64,000 nt of DNA from NCBI GenBank assembly GCA_017427265.1, contig JAFRTG010000014.1, forward strand, positions 1 through 64,000. Direction: 5' to 3'. Every line of letters begins with the position of its first letter. Position 1 is the first letter of the stretch. Below the pieces are notes generated by a model. It searched no databases. It was not told the DNA's origin and saw only the letters and a program-made list of their open reading frames with translations. Below, one piece after another: positions 31,748-42,261 of this stretch. The translations under genes were made by a program, and so were the position numbers. This DNA comes from Oscillospiraceae bacterium (lineage in GTDB: Bacteria; Bacillota; Clostridia; Oscillospirales; Ruminococcaceae).

Positions 31748-33802
31748 TTGCTCAAACGATGGGAAATCGGAAATCCGGATGCGAAAAAGGCAGCAGTGCT
31801 CCGGCAGCAGGGCGGCATTACGCAGCTTTGTGCGGAGGTGCTGGTCTCACGCGGCGTAGAGTCGCTGGAGACTGCGGGAGATCTGCTGAATGTTTCCGGC
31901 CTTTCCGATCCGCTCTTACTGGCCGATATGGAAAAGGCTGCGGAACGCATACTTGCAGCGGTGGACAGCGGCGAACGCATCTGCGTTTACGGCGACTATG
32001 ACTGTGACGGCGTAACATCAACCGTCATGCTGACAGACTGGCTTACCTGTGCCGGTGCGGATGTCATGTGGTATATCCCCACGCGCAAGGAAGGCTACGG
32101 CATGCGCGCCGAGCAGCTGCGGACGCTGAAGGATCAGGGCGTTTCGCTGATCGTGACCGTTGACAACGGCATTTCGGCCGTGGAGGAGGCAAAGCTGATC
32201 CGGGAGCTCGGCATGGAGCTTGTGATTACCGACCATCACCGTCCGGGCGATGTAATCCCGGAAGCGGTGGCCGTCGTTGATCCGTTCCGCCCGGACTGTC
32301 CCTCGCCGTATAAAACAATCTGCGGCGCGGTTGTTGTGCTGAAGCTGATTGCGGCGCTTGACGGCGGAGACTGGGAGCCGGCACTGGAACAGTTCGGTGA
32401 TCTGGCCGCACTGGCGACGATTGCAGACGTCATGCCGCTGGACGGTGAAAACCGGTTTATCGTGCAGCGCGGACTGCAGCTGCTTGCCAATACCGAACGC
32501 ATGGGACTGCTCTCGCTGATGGCCGTCTGCGGTATTGAGGAGGGAACGGCTGTCAGTGCGCAGACGGCGGCCTTTCAGCTGATCCCGCGGATCAATGCGG
32601 CCGGCAGATTTGCTTCCGCGTCGATTGCGGCAAAGCTGTTCCTGACGGATGATCCCGACGAAGCACAGCTGCTTGCGGCGCAGATTCATGCGCTGAACAA
32701 CGACCGCCGTGCGACGGAGCAGGAGATTACGGATGAAATTCTGGATATGATTCGGAGAGATCCGAACACGCTCTCGGAACGTGTGCTTGTGTTTGCCGGC
32801 GAAAACTGGCATCACGGCGTCATCGGCATTGTTGCTGCAAGATTGCAGGAGCGCTTCGGGAAGCCCTGCTTCCTGATGTCGCGCGAGGAGGACGGCTATC
32901 GCGGTTCTGCACGCAGCTTCGGGGATTTTTCGGTATTTGAATGCCTGAAGACCTGTGAAAAGCATCTGCTGCGGTACGGCGGACACCCCGGCGCGGGCGG
33001 CTTTACCGTGCCGGAGGATGAAAAGGATCATTTTATCCGCGCAATTCAGAATTATGCCGCGGAACATAATCCGGTCATGCCGGTGATGACCGTTCATGCG
33101 GAGCGTGCGCTGGAACCGCAGGCGCTGACGCCGGAAAACGTCAGCGGTCTGCAGATTCTGGAGCCGTTCGGTGCGGGCAACCCGAAGCCGCTGTTTGTGC
33201 TGCCGGGCATGACTGTTTCCGAACTGCTGCCGCTCTCCGGCGGCGCGCATACCAAGCTGCGGCTGCGCAAGGAGAATGCCTCCTGTGAGGTGCTGATCTT
33301 CCGGATGAAGCCGGAGGAAACCGGGATCCGTCCCGGCGAAACACTGGATTTTCTGATTGCTGCCGATGTGAAGGAATATCAGGGAAAACCGTCTCTGACG
33401 CTGCGTGCCGAGGACTGGCGCATTTCCGAAAAGGCGCAGGAGCAGGCCATCGCCGCACAGACTGCATATGATGCTTATGTCCGCGGCGAACAGCTCCCGA
33501 ATCCGGGATACTATCAGAGAATGTGTCCGCACCGGAACGATCTGGTCGCGGTGTATCAGCTGGTGCAGCGTGCACCGATGACCGTTACGCAGATCTGCAC
33601 CGCGCTGCAGGAAAAGGGCATGAACCGCTGCCGCGCCCGCATGATCGCGGATATTTTCAGTGAGCTGGGTCTGCTCTGCTACGACGCAGTGACAGAGACG
33701 CTCTCAAAGCTGCCCGTGACACAGAAACGGGAGCTGAACGAATCCGCAGCCTACCGGCGGATTCTGGCACTTGCTTCGGGAAGCAAGGCTGCCGTACACT
33801 GA
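31748..33802 (+). CDS. recJ: Single-stranded-DNA-specific exonuclease RecJ
   Basis: 684 residues. The DHH domain has YGDYDCDGVTS and ITDHHRPGD, the DHHA1 domain has GGHPGAGGF, and a C-terminal OB-fold and extension follow. It digests single-stranded DNA 5' to 3' in recombination and mismatch repair. I chose TTG 31748, 9 bases after GGAGG, which gives LLKRWEI like other RecJ starts; an in-frame ATG at 31721 lies before the ribosome site. A (p)ppGpp synthetase gene follows after 56 bases. Confidence 0.92.
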   Translation: MLKRWEIGNPDAKKAAVLRQQGGITQLCAEVLVSRGVESLETAGDLLNVSGLSDPLLLADMEKAAERILAAVDSGERICVYGDYDCDGVTSTVMLTDWLTCAGADVMWYIPTRKEGYGMRAEQLRTLKDQGVSLIVTVDNGISAVEEAKLIRELGMELVITDHHRPGDVIPEAVAVVDPFRPDCPSPYKTICGAVVVLKLIAALDGGDWEPALEQFGDLAALATIADVMPLDGENRFIVQRGLQLLANTERMGLLSLMAVCGIEEGTAVSAQTAAFQLIPRINAAGRFASASIAAKLFLTDDPDEAQLLAAQIHALNNDRRATEQEITDEILDMIRRDPNTLSERVLVFAGENWHHGVIGIVAARLQERFGKPCFLMSREEDGYRGSARSFGDFSVFECLKTCEKHLLRYGGHPGAGGFTVPEDEKDHFIRAIQNYAAEHNPVMPVMTVHAERALEPQALTPENVSGLQILEPFGAGNPKPLFVLPGMTVSELLPLSGGAHTKLRLRKENASCEVLIFRMKPEETGIRPGETLDFLIAADVKEYQGKPSLTLRAEDWRISEKAQEQAIAAQTAYDAYVRGEQLPNPGYYQRMCPHRNDLVAVYQLVQRAPMTVTQICTALQEKGMNRCRARMIADIFSELGLLCYDAVTETLSKLPVTQKRELNESAAYRRILALASGSKAAVH

Positions 33803-33858
33803 TACCGCACGCTGCCGCCGTCCGGCGGCACGCTGCAGGACAGAAAGGAGATGATTCT

Positions 33859-36069
33859 ATGCCGGAATTTCATAATGAGACATATACCATTGATATGATT
33901 ATTGCCAAGATTCTGACCGATGACCGGCAATATGATATCAGCAAGCTGATTGCGGCATATGAATATGCTGCACAGTGTCATGAGGGACAGGTGCGCTCAT
34001 CCGGCGAGCCGTACATTATCCATCCGGTTGCGGTTGCATATATCCTGCTGGAGCTCGGCATGGATACGGATACGCTCTGCGCAGCCCTTCTGCACGATGT
34101 GGTGGAGGATACCGCCGCAACACGCGAAGATGTGCAGAAGCGATTCGGGCATGACGTTGCGATGCTTGTGGACGGCGTGACAAAGCTCGCCAAGGTGCCG
34201 ACCTTTACCAAGGAGCAGCAGCAGGCGGAAAATGTCATGAAAATTCTGCTGGCCATGTCGCAGGATATCCGCGTCATGATTATCAAGCTGGCCGACCGCC
34301 TGCACAATATGCGGACGCTGCAGTTCCGTCCTGTGCACAAGCAGCAGAATACCGCCTTTGAAACGATGAATGTCTATGCGCCGATCGCGCACCGTCTCGG
34401 CATTACGTCCGTGCAGGAGGAGCTGGAGGATCTTTCGTTCTACTATCTGGATCCCTTTGCCTATGCCGAGATCGAAAGCCTGCTCGATAACAAAAAGGAA
34501 GAGCGCGAGGCCTTTATCGAAAGCATCAAGCAGCGGATTGCAGAGCGCTTCCGCTCGCAGGATTTTGTGACGCCGCCGCAGATTGACGGCAGAGTCAAGA
34601 GCATTTACGGCATCTATAAAAAGGTCTATATTCATCACAAATCCATTGATGAGATCTACGATAAATATGCGGTGCGCGTGATCGTGACGACGGACAACGA
34701 GTGCTACAGCGTGCTCGGTCTGATTCACGACATGTTCCGGCCGATTCCGAACCGCTTCAAGGACTATATTGCGAACCCGAAGCCGAACGGCTATCAGTCG
34801 CTGCACACCTCCGTGCTCGGCAAGGAGGGCATTCCGTTCGAGGTGCAGATCCGTACATGGGAAATGCACGCAAATGCGGAATACGGCGTTGCGGCGCACT
34901 GGAAATACAAGGAGCGCATTCAGGGCAAGACCGTCATGGATTCCCGGATTGCGTGGATCCGGCAGGTGCTGGAAATCCAGCAGGCGAGCGACGATCCTGA
35001 GGAGCTGGTTGCAACCATCAAGAACGATATTGCGCCGGAGGACGTTGTCGTCATGACGCCGAAGGGCGATTCGGTTTCGCTGCCGGTCGGCTCGACGGTT
35101 ATTGATTTTGCATATCATATTCACACGCAGATCGGACATAAAACGGTCGGCGCCAAGGTGGACGGCAAGATCGTGCAGCTGTCCTATCAGCTGAATACCG
35201 GCGAGATCTGCGAGATTCTGACGAGCAAGGATCCGAATAAGGGGCCGAACCGGAACTGGCTCGATATCGTCAAGACGAACGAGGCACGCTCCAAGATACG
35301 CTCGTGGTTCAAGCGGGAGCGCAGACCGGAGAACATTGTCGCCGGAAAGGCAAGCATCGAGCACGAATGCAGACGAATGCGGATTGCGCTCACGCAGGAG
35401 CAGCTGGAATGCATCATCCGGGAGGATCTGCGGCAGCCGAACTGCGAAACGCTCGACGATTTCTATGCGGCAGTCGGTTACGGCGGACTGTCTCTGACCA
35501 AGCTGATGCCGCGCATCCGGGAATATTATCTGAAGCGCTTTGCACCGGCCGAGCCGCAGCAGCCCGGTGAACAGATCGCGGAGCTGCGGAAGCCGAAGCG
35601 CGGCGGCAGCGGTGTCATCATTGACGGCATCGACAATCTGGAGGTCAAGCTGGCGCGGTGCTGCTCGCCGCTGCAGGGCGAGAAGATTGTCGGGTTCACG
35701 ACAATGGGACACGGCATCACGATTCACAAGCAGCAGTGCCGGAAATATCAGGAGGCGCTGCAGAAAAACGATCCTGCGGAAATGAGCAGATGGGTCGCTG
35801 CGCACTGGGCGTCCGATGCGCCCGCCGCCGAGATGAAGGCGAATATTGAGGTGCTCTGCCTGAACCGGCTGAATCTGCTCAATGATATCACGCAGGTGAT
35901 CGGTGAGGCGCATCTGCCGGTATCGAATTTCAATTTCCATATGCTGAAGGACGGCAATGCAATGCTGAATGCGACGGTTGCGGTCAGCTCGCTGGAGCAG
36001 CTGGATACGCTGCTGAACCGTCTGCGTACCGTCCGCGATGTGCTCTCCGCTGACCGTGCCGCGTATTAA
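33859..36069 (+). CDS. Bifunctional (p)ppGpp synthetase/hydrolase (RelA/SpoT)
   Basis: 736 residues with the full Rsh order: HD hydrolase domain (about 25-180, HDVVEDT at 79-85), synthetase domain (about 230-345, with NPKPNGYQSLHT), TGS (about 385-445), helical and zinc-finger segment, and ACT (about 660-736). It makes and degrades (p)ppGpp in response to amino-acid starvation. Both catalytic halves look intact. AAAGGAG precedes ATG 33859. It follows recJ at close distance. Confidence 0.95.
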   Translation: MPEFHNETYTIDMIIAKILTDDRQYDISKLIAAYEYAAQCHEGQVRSSGEPYIIHPVAVAYILLELGMDTDTLCAALLHDVVEDTAATREDVQKRFGHDVAMLVDGVTKLAKVPTFTKEQQQAENVMKILLAMSQDIRVMIIKLADRLHNMRTLQFRPVHKQQNTAFETMNVYAPIAHRLGITSVQEELEDLSFYYLDPFAYAEIESLLDNKKEEREAFIESIKQRIAERFRSQDFVTPPQIDGRVKSIYGIYKKVYIHHKSIDEIYDKYAVRVIVTTDNECYSVLGLIHDMFRPIPNRFKDYIANPKPNGYQSLHTSVLGKEGIPFEVQIRTWEMHANAEYGVAAHWKYKERIQGKTVMDSRIAWIRQVLEIQQASDDPEELVATIKNDIAPEDVVVMTPKGDSVSLPVGSTVIDFAYHIHTQIGHKTVGAKVDGKIVQLSYQLNTGEICEILTSKDPNKGPNRNWLDIVKTNEARSKIRSWFKRERRPENIVAGKASIEHECRRMRIALTQEQLECIIREDLRQPNCETLDDFYAAVGYGGLSLTKLMPRIREYYLKRFAPAEPQQPGEQIAELRKPKRGGSGVIIDGIDNLEVKLARCCSPLQGEKIVGFTTMGHGITIHKQQCRKYQEALQKNDPAEMSRWVAAHWASDAPAAEMKANIEVLCLNRLNLLNDITQVIGEAHLPVSNFNFHMLKDGNAMLNATVAVSSLEQLDTLLNRLRTVRDVLSADRAAY

Positions 36070-36106
36070 GCCGATCGGCATGGGCAGCGCAGGGGAGGAC
36101 GACAGC

Positions 36107-36607
36107 ATGGTGCAGTCTTTTGTGCCGGTGCCGTACCGGAAGGAATACGAGCCGCGGCTGCTCCGGTTTCTGGCGGCGTGTCTGCCGGAATCCGGCCGGG
36201 TGCTCGAAATTTCCGGCAGGCATCGCTTTTATCTGCATATCGCGGAGGAATTTACAGCCTTCTGGTGCATGTTTGACGGGGAGAACGTGATTGGCACGGT
36301 CGCCGTCCGCGCGCTGGATGCGCAGCGCTGCGAGCTGAAATCGCTGTATCTGCTTGCGGCATATCACGGCAGGGGCTATGGACGGCTGCTGCTGGAAACG
36401 GCACTGGACTATGCTGGGCAGGCCGGGTTCAGACAGATGTATCTCGACTCCCTGTCAACCAGTACAAAAGCGTGCGCACTGTACCGGAAAGCCGGCTTTA
36501 CGGAAACAGAACCGTACCATACCGGCGGAATTGCGGACGTGTTCATGGTGCGGGCGCTTGATTCGGAGGAAAACAATGCTGAATATTCAAACTATGCCGG
36601 TCGGTGA
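36107..36607 (+). CDS. GNAT-family N-acetyltransferase
   Basis: 166 residues. The acetyl-CoA loop is YHGRGYGRLLLE, preceded by CELKSLYLLAA and followed by TKACALYRKAGF. The substrate is unknown. I chose ATG 36107 after GGGGAGG; an ATG at 36038 in the same frame would overlap the RelA/SpoT gene. Its end overlaps the next gene by 32 bases, so the two are co-translated. Confidence 0.85.
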   Translation: MVQSFVPVPYRKEYEPRLLRFLAACLPESGRVLEISGRHRFYLHIAEEFTAFWCMFDGENVIGTVAVRALDAQRCELKSLYLLAAYHGRGYGRLLLETALDYAGQAGFRQMYLDSLSTSTKACALYRKAGFTETEPYHTGGIADVFMVRALDSEENNAEYSNYAGR

Positions 36608-37217
36608 TCTGGAAGCGAACTGCTTTCTGGTTTCCGACAGCGAAAAAAATGCGGTCATCATTGACCCCGGTGCAGAGGCACCGCATATTCTGGAACAGAT
36701 CCGGGCACAGGAGCTGAAGCCGCTTGCGATTCTGCTGACCCATGCCCATTTTGACCACTTCGGCGCCGCTGCCGATCTCATTGAGGCGCTGCAGATCCCG
36801 CTGTATGTGCATCCGCTGGACCGCGCAATGGTGCTGTCCTCGGAGTATTCGCTTGCGGTGCAGCTCGGCTACGGCGCATATTATCGCCAGCCGAAAGAAG
36901 AACAGATCCGCACGTTTTCCGATAACGAGGAACTGAAATTCTCGGAGGAGCTGACCTTTACGGTGCTGCATACGCCGGGGCACTCGCCGGGAAGCTGCTG
37001 CTTCCGGCACGGGGACATCCTCTTTTCCGGCGATACGCTGTTCCGGGACGGCGTCGGCCGCGTGGATTTTCAGGGCGGCAATATCCGCGATATGCGGAAG
37101 TCGCTTGCGCGGCTCGGTGCGCTGGAGGGTGACTGCACCGTGTACTGCGGCCATTACGGCAATACGACGCTTGAACATGAGCGTACCTTCGGGCCTTATC
37201 TGATCCCGCGGAAGTGA
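36576..37217 (+). CDS. MBL-fold metallo-hydrolase (glyoxalase II-like)
   Basis: 213 residues. The metal-binding motif is LTHAHFDHFG, followed by HTPGHSPGS and FSGDTLFRDGVGR, then a C-terminal YCGHYGNTT. It matches small hydrolases of the GloB/YcbL type that cleave thioesters such as S-lactoylglutathione; the real substrate is not determined. The start ATG 36576, after GGAGGAAAA, lies inside the end of the GNAT gene. Confidence 0.87.
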   Translation: MLNIQTMPVGDLEANCFLVSDSEKNAVIIDPGAEAPHILEQIRAQELKPLAILLTHAHFDHFGAAADLIEALQIPLYVHPLDRAMVLSSEYSLAVQLGYGAYYRQPKEEQIRTFSDNEELKFSEELTFTVLHTPGHSPGSCCFRHGDILFSGDTLFRDGVGRVDFQGGNIRDMRKSLARLGALEGDCTVYCGHYGNTTLEHERTFGPYLIPRK

Positions 37218-37273
37218 GAGGCCGCGGAGCGGATGACGGTCAGCATATCTGAAAGAACGGAGGGCGTATCGCC

Positions 37274-38749
37274 TTGGTGATTCATACATACGGGCACGGC
37301 CGCACATATGAAATGGAGGCGCTGCTCAAGCTGTTCCGGCCGGCAGAGAAATTTGCCTTTTCGACGGAGCCGAATCCGCCTGCGGAGGGCGAATATTTTT
37401 CTGCGGTGCTGCTGTCCTCGGAAGATACGGTACGGCTGATCTGCGGCGTGCGGCTCGGAACGGAAAGCCGCAGCGGTGAAAAGCAGCTCCCGGCCGGTAT
37501 CCCGAACAACATTCTTGACCGCGAAATCTCCGGGCTGCTGTATCCGATGCTGTGTGCGCTGACCGGACTCCGGCCGCAATGGGGGATGCTGACGGGCATC
37601 CGGCCGGTGAATCTGCTGCGGAAATTTACGGAGCGTACCGGCAGCCTTGCGCAGGCGATGGACGACTTCCGGAACATCTGGCATGTGACGGAGGAGAAAA
37701 CGCAGCTTGCCGCAGATATTCTCGCGGTGCAGCAGCCGATTCTGGATGCCGCACCGAAAAACGGCGTCGGCATTTACATGTCGGTTCCGTTCTGCCCGAC
37801 GCGCTGCAAATACTGCTCGTTTGTCAGCAATTCCGTTGCGCAGATGGGCAAGCTGATTCCGGAATACTACAAATGTATCGCGCAGGAGATTGATCTGGTC
37901 GGCAGGATTGCTGCGGACTTCGGCCTGACCGCGGACAGCATTTACATCGGCGGCGGCACACCGACCTCGATCGACCTGTATCAGCCGCTGGACTGGCTGG
38001 AACGCAATTTCGCTGTCGGGCAGCCGCTCCGGGAGTATACCGTTGAAGCGGGCAGACCGGATACGATCACGCGGGAGAATCTGCGCGTAATGCGGCAGTT
38101 CGGCGTGACGCGCATCTCGGTCAATCCGCAGAGCTTTCAGGACGAGGTGCTGAAAGCGGCGGGACGTCCGCACACTGCGCAGGATGCCGTCGATAAATTC
38201 CTGCTGGCGCGGGAAATCGGCTTTGACAATATCAATATGGATTTTATTGCGGGACTGCCTGCCGATACGGTACAGGGCTTCCGCGAGAGCATCGACCGTG
38301 CGGCTGCGCTCGGTCCGGAGAGCATCACGGTGCACTGCCTTTCGCTGAAAAAGGCTGCGGACTTCTATCAGAGCCTTGCGATGCCGGATGCGGAGGCCGT
38401 CAGCGAAATGGTTGATTATGCATACCGGACGCTGACCGCAGCGGGCTACCGGCCGTACTATCTCTACCGGCAGAAGAACATGGCTGCGAACCTCGAAAAC
38501 GTCGGCTATGCAAAGCCGGGCTTTGAGAGCGCCTATAATGTGATGATGATGGACGATTCGCAGACGATTCTCGGCATCGGTGCGGGGGCATCTACAAAGG
38601 TGCTCGGCGGAAAGCGCGGCATCGAGCGGCTGACTGAATGCAAGTATCCTTATGACTATCTTGCACGGTTTGACGAGCTGATGGAGGAAAAGGAGCGGCA
38701 GCTGCGGATATTGCTCGGCGGGGGTTCCGCAGAGGAAAATGACGCTTGA
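37274..38749 (+). CDS. hemZ: Coproporphyrinogen dehydrogenase HemZ (radical SAM)
   Basis: 491 residues. The radical SAM cluster motif C-x3-C-x2-C is at C174, C178 and C181 (CPTRCKYC). YIGGGTPTS follows, and the N-terminal 160 residues are the HemZ-specific extension. Proteins of this family are annotated as oxygen-independent coproporphyrinogen oxidases, though some related proteins handle heme instead. The start is TTG 37274, 9 bases after GGAGGG; GTG 37277 is an alternative. Its last bases overlap the tatD-like gene. Confidence 0.87.
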   Translation: MVIHTYGHGRTYEMEALLKLFRPAEKFAFSTEPNPPAEGEYFSAVLLSSEDTVRLICGVRLGTESRSGEKQLPAGIPNNILDREISGLLYPMLCALTGLRPQWGMLTGIRPVNLLRKFTERTGSLAQAMDDFRNIWHVTEEKTQLAADILAVQQPILDAAPKNGVGIYMSVPFCPTRCKYCSFVSNSVAQMGKLIPEYYKCIAQEIDLVGRIAADFGLTADSIYIGGGTPTSIDLYQPLDWLERNFAVGQPLREYTVEAGRPDTITRENLRVMRQFGVTRISVNPQSFQDEVLKAAGRPHTAQDAVDKFLLAREIGFDNINMDFIAGLPADTVQGFRESIDRAAALGPESITVHCLSLKKAADFYQSLAMPDAEAVSEMVDYAYRTLTAAGYRPYYLYRQKNMAANLENVGYAKPGFESAYNVMMMDDSQTILGIGAGASTKVLGGKRGIERLTECKYPYDYLARFDELMEEKERQLRILLGGGSAEENDA

Positions 38750-39527
38750 TATGATGAAATACATAGACATCGGACTGAACCTGTTCTGCAGGCAGTTCCG
38801 CGACCCGGAGCGCATCATTTCGGATGCGGCGGAGGCAGGCGTGGCCTGCATCCTGACCGGCTCTGACATGAAGGAAAATGAGAAGGTGCAGGCATTTGTG
38901 CAGCAGCATCCGGAGGTGTGGGGTACCTGCGGCATCCATCCGCACAGCGCGGACGGCGCACGCCCTGCGGACTTTGACCGAATCCGCGAGATCGTCAGCA
39001 GCAATGCAAATGTTGTTGCGGTCGGCGAGTGCGGACTGGACTATGACCGGATGTTTTCGACCAGAGAAAACCAGCTGCGCTGCTTTGACCGGCATATCCG
39101 CCTTGCAGAGGAGCTGGAAAAGCCGCTCTTTCTGCATGAGCGCGCAGCTTCCAAGGATTTTATTGCGCGGATGAAGCAGCATCCGGAGCAGTGCCGAAGA
39201 TCGGTGGTGCACTGCTTCACCGGGGATGCGCAGACCTTGAAAACCTACCTTGACATGGGCTTTTACATCGGCATCACGGGCTGGATCTGTGATGACCGCC
39301 GGGGCGGCGCGCTCCGCGAGGCCGTGAAGCTGATTCCGGCCGATCGCGTCATGATTGAAACGGATGCGCCCTATCTGACACCGAAAAATGTCAAAGGGCT
39401 CGGCAATGTCAATGTGCCGCAGAATGTGAAATATGTTGCGGCAGAGCTTGCAAAATACATGAAAACAGACGAAGCCGCACTGACGGAGCAGCTCCTTGAA
39501 AATACAAAGCGGCTGTTCCGGCTGTGA
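38739..39527 (+). CDS. TatD-family metal-dependent hydrolase/DNase
   Basis: 262 residues. DIGLNLF occupies the place of the usual D-H-x-H start and lacks the usual second histidine. GIHPHSA, GECGLDYDR, LFLHERAA, VHCFTGD and IETDAPYL are standard TatD metal and active-site positions. The D-I-G-L-N-L start is typical of the TatD subset related to E. coli TatD itself. It should act as a DNase/exonuclease. The start overlaps hemZ by 11 bases. Confidence 0.88.
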   Translation: MTLDMMKYIDIGLNLFCRQFRDPERIISDAAEAGVACILTGSDMKENEKVQAFVQQHPEVWGTCGIHPHSADGARPADFDRIREIVSSNANVVAVGECGLDYDRMFSTRENQLRCFDRHIRLAEELEKPLFLHERAASKDFIARMKQHPEQCRRSVVHCFTGDAQTLKTYLDMGFYIGITGWICDDRRGGALREAVKLIPADRVMIETDAPYLTPKNVKGLGNVNVPQNVKYVAAELAKYMKTDEAALTEQLLENTKRLFRL

Positions 39528-39574
39528 AGGTGCAAAAAAGACTGGTTTTTCCTGCTGAAACTGCACAAATGTGC

Positions 39575-39603
39575 TTTACTTTTTCAGGGCTTTGTGATAT
39601 AAT
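39575..39603 (+). promoter_or_regulatory. Promoter of the YfhO/NUDIX genes
   Basis: TTTACT (39575-39580) and TATAAT (39598-39603), spacer 17 bp. Confidence 0.7.
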
Positions 39604-39645
39604 AAAAGAAACATATATTCATAGCCATAACCGAGGGTGAAAGAA

Positions 39646-42261
39646 ATGAGACGATCAAACCGGAGACTTGCCCGCCGGCCTCTTTCCGAAAGGCGGGAAC
39701 CGTATCTGGCGGTGTTTCTGCTCAGCTTTGTCATGCTGCTGCTGGTGATCCTGCCGATCATAATTTTTACAAAGGGCTATCTGATCTATTACGGCGATTT
39801 CAATTCGCAGCAGCTGCCGTTTTACTATCATGCGCATGAGATGGTGCGCAGCGGCTCGTTCGGCTGGGACTGGATGACCGACCTCGGCTCAAACTTTATC
39901 GGGTCGTACTCGTTCTATCTGCTCGGCAGCCCGTTCTTCTGGCTGACGGTGCCGTTCCCGCAGGAATGGACGCTGTATCTGATGCCGTATCTGCTGGCGT
40001 TGAAGCATGCCTTTGCCGCGCTGACAGCCTATGCCTATATCCGGCGCTTTGTGCGCAGCAGGCAGGCTTCTGTCATTGGCGCGCTGCTGTATTCGTTCTC
40101 CGGATTCCAGCTGTATAACATTTTCTTCAATCATTTTCAGGATGTGACCGCGTTTTTCCCGCTGCTGCTGATTGCAATGGAGCAGCGTGTCAACGAGAAC
40201 CGCCGCGGCGTCTTTACGCTGACGGTTGCGTTTATGGGAATCCTGAATTATTATTTCTTTACCGGACAGGCCGTGTTTGCCGTACTGTATTTTATCCTGC
40301 GGTGTCCGGCAAAGGATTTCCGTGCGGATGTGCGCAAATTCTTCGGGCTTGCGCTGGAGGCCGTGATCGGTACCATGATCGCCTGCTTTATGCTGCTTCC
40401 GGCGGCATTGGCCGTCCTGGGCAATTACCGTGTTTCCACCAAAATGTGGGGTCTCGACATGGTCGCCTACAGCGACCGCACAAGAATCTGGCATATCATC
40501 GAGAGCTTCTTTATGCCGCCTGATCTGCCTGCAAGACCGAATCTGTTCCGCACGGATTTCGGCAAATGGTCGTCGATCGGCGGATATCTGCCGATGTTCT
40601 CGATGGCGGGCGTCATGGCCTTTATGGCGCAGAAGCGGAAGCACTGGGCGACAAGACTCGTTGCGGTCTGCACGGTTTGTGCGTTCATTCCGATTCTCAA
40701 TTCCGCGTTCTATATGCTGAACAGCTCGTATTATGCGCGCTGGTTCTATATGCCGATTCTGATTATGGCCATGATGACGGCCTATGCACTCGATAACCCG
40801 CAGATCCGCTGGCGCGGCAGCTTCAAGATCTGCGCGCTGATGCTCGGCGGCTTCGGCCTGATCTCCCTGCTCCCGCGCAAGGATGACGAGGGAAAGATTG
40901 TCTGGTTTGATTTTGCAAAGTATTCGTGGTATTTCTGGCTGATGCTCGGCCTGACGGCAGTGCTGCTCTATCTCGGCATGATGGTGCTGATGATGCGCAA
41001 GCGCGGCAGCGGCTTCTACCGTATGGCGATCCTTATGACGGCGTTCTCCTGCCTGTGCACGGCATTCGGCATGGTGTATTTCGGCATCGGGCTCGGCAGC
41101 TATCCGACTGCGTTTGTCAATGCTGCGCTGACCGGCGGTCCGGAGATTTCGGCTTCGGATACGGACGAGCAGTTCTGGCGCGTCGATATTTCAAAGGATT
41201 ATGACAATTACCCGATGTTCTGGGGCTATTCCAACATGCGCTGCTTCCACAGCATCGTGCCGCCCTCGCTGATGGAATTCTACAGCACGATCGGTCTGCA
41301 GCGTGACGTTGCATCCCGTCCGGATCCGAAGAATTATCCGCTGCGGGCGCTGTTCAATGTCCGGTATTATCTGGACAAGGCCGACGGCGAAAAAACTGAC
41401 GGCTATACCTATGAGCTGAAGGACATGCCGGGCTTTACCTATCTGAAAAAAGACAACGGGTTCTATATTTATGAAAACGATTGCTATATTCCGATGGGAC
41501 TTGCATATGATTACTATATTTCTGAGCCGGACATGGATCCGCTCGGCTCTGTGACCAAGCAGAAGAATCTGCTGCAGGCACTTGTGCTCTCCAAGGAGCA
41601 GATTGCTGCATATAAGGACATCATTGAGGAGCTGCCTGCATCCAGCAAGGCGGGCATCAAGGATTCCTATTATGTGGATTACTGCAAGGAGCGTGCAGCA
41701 CAGACCTGCGAGAAATTCACGTATGATTCCTACGGCTTCAATGCTTCGATCACGCTGGAGCAGCCGAAGCTGGTGTTCTTCAGTATTCCGTTCGAGGACG
41801 GCTGGACGGCTGAGGTGAACGGGCAGACCGTTCCGGTGGAGCGTGTCAGCTACGGCTTTATGGCAGTGCGCTGCGAAGCGGGCAGCAATCAGATCACGTT
41901 CCGCTACGAGACACCGGGACTCCGGACCGGTGCAAGTGTTTCGCTGTGCGGCATCGGTGCGCTGGCGCTCTATCTGCTCTGGATGATGATCCGCGAACGC
42001 GGTGTCCGTCCGAAGCAGGCTGCACGGAAGTATTGCTATGATTACAACGGCATGAACGAAATCTACGAGCAGGCGCTTTATGCGGCACATGCAGCGGTGA
42101 AGCATCCGCGGCAGACAGCGGAGCGCCGCAGACGGTATGAAACGGAGCCGGAATATGAGCCGGAAGCGGAATATGAACCGGAGTCTGCATACGACTCCGA
42201 ACCGGAATATGATCCGGAATACGAATCTGCGCCGGAGGAGGCAAATGAAGATGACATCTGA
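39646..42261 (+). CDS. YfhO-family multi-pass membrane protein
   Basis: 871 residues. About twelve transmembrane helices span roughly 20-490. DFNSQQLPFYYHAHEM near the first helix and ALLYSFSGFQLYN are typical of YfhO proteins, which resemble GT-C glycosyltransferases. An exterior domain follows (about 500-755), then a last helix (about 762-782). The cytoplasmic tail ends in about 45 residues of repeats such as EPEYEPEAEYEPE. In Bacillus, YfhO takes part in glycosylation of lipoteichoic acid. The start is ATG 39646. It overlaps the NUDIX gene by 17 bases. Confidence 0.85.
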   Translation: MRRSNRRLARRPLSERREPYLAVFLLSFVMLLLVILPIIIFTKGYLIYYGDFNSQQLPFYYHAHEMVRSGSFGWDWMTDLGSNFIGSYSFYLLGSPFFWLTVPFPQEWTLYLMPYLLALKHAFAALTAYAYIRRFVRSRQASVIGALLYSFSGFQLYNIFFNHFQDVTAFFPLLLIAMEQRVNENRRGVFTLTVAFMGILNYYFFTGQAVFAVLYFILRCPAKDFRADVRKFFGLALEAVIGTMIACFMLLPAALAVLGNYRVSTKMWGLDMVAYSDRTRIWHIIESFFMPPDLPARPNLFRTDFGKWSSIGGYLPMFSMAGVMAFMAQKRKHWATRLVAVCTVCAFIPILNSAFYMLNSSYYARWFYMPILIMAMMTAYALDNPQIRWRGSFKICALMLGGFGLISLLPRKDDEGKIVWFDFAKYSWYFWLMLGLTAVLLYLGMMVLMMRKRGSGFYRMAILMTAFSCLCTAFGMVYFGIGLGSYPTAFVNAALTGGPEISASDTDEQFWRVDISKDYDNYPMFWGYSNMRCFHSIVPPSLMEFYSTIGLQRDVASRPDPKNYPLRALFNVRYYLDKADGEKTDGYTYELKDMPGFTYLKKDNGFYIYENDCYIPMGLAYDYYISEPDMDPLGSVTKQKNLLQALVLSKEQIAAYKDIIEELPASSKAGIKDSYYVDYCKERAAQTCEKFTYDSYGFNASITLEQPKLVFFSIPFEDGWTAEVNGQTVPVERVSYGFMAVRCEAGSNQITFRYETPGLRTGASVSLCGIGALALYLLWMMIRERGVRPKQAARKYCYDYNGMNEIYEQALYAAHAAVKHPRQTAERRRRYETEPEYEPEAEYEPESAYDSEPEYDPEYESAPEEANEDDI

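Noticed and set aside
33997..36108. Long open frame antisense to the RelA/SpoT gene (about 700 codons)
   Set aside because: It is a mirror of the strong codon bias of the sense gene. It has no ribosome site or recognisable domain.
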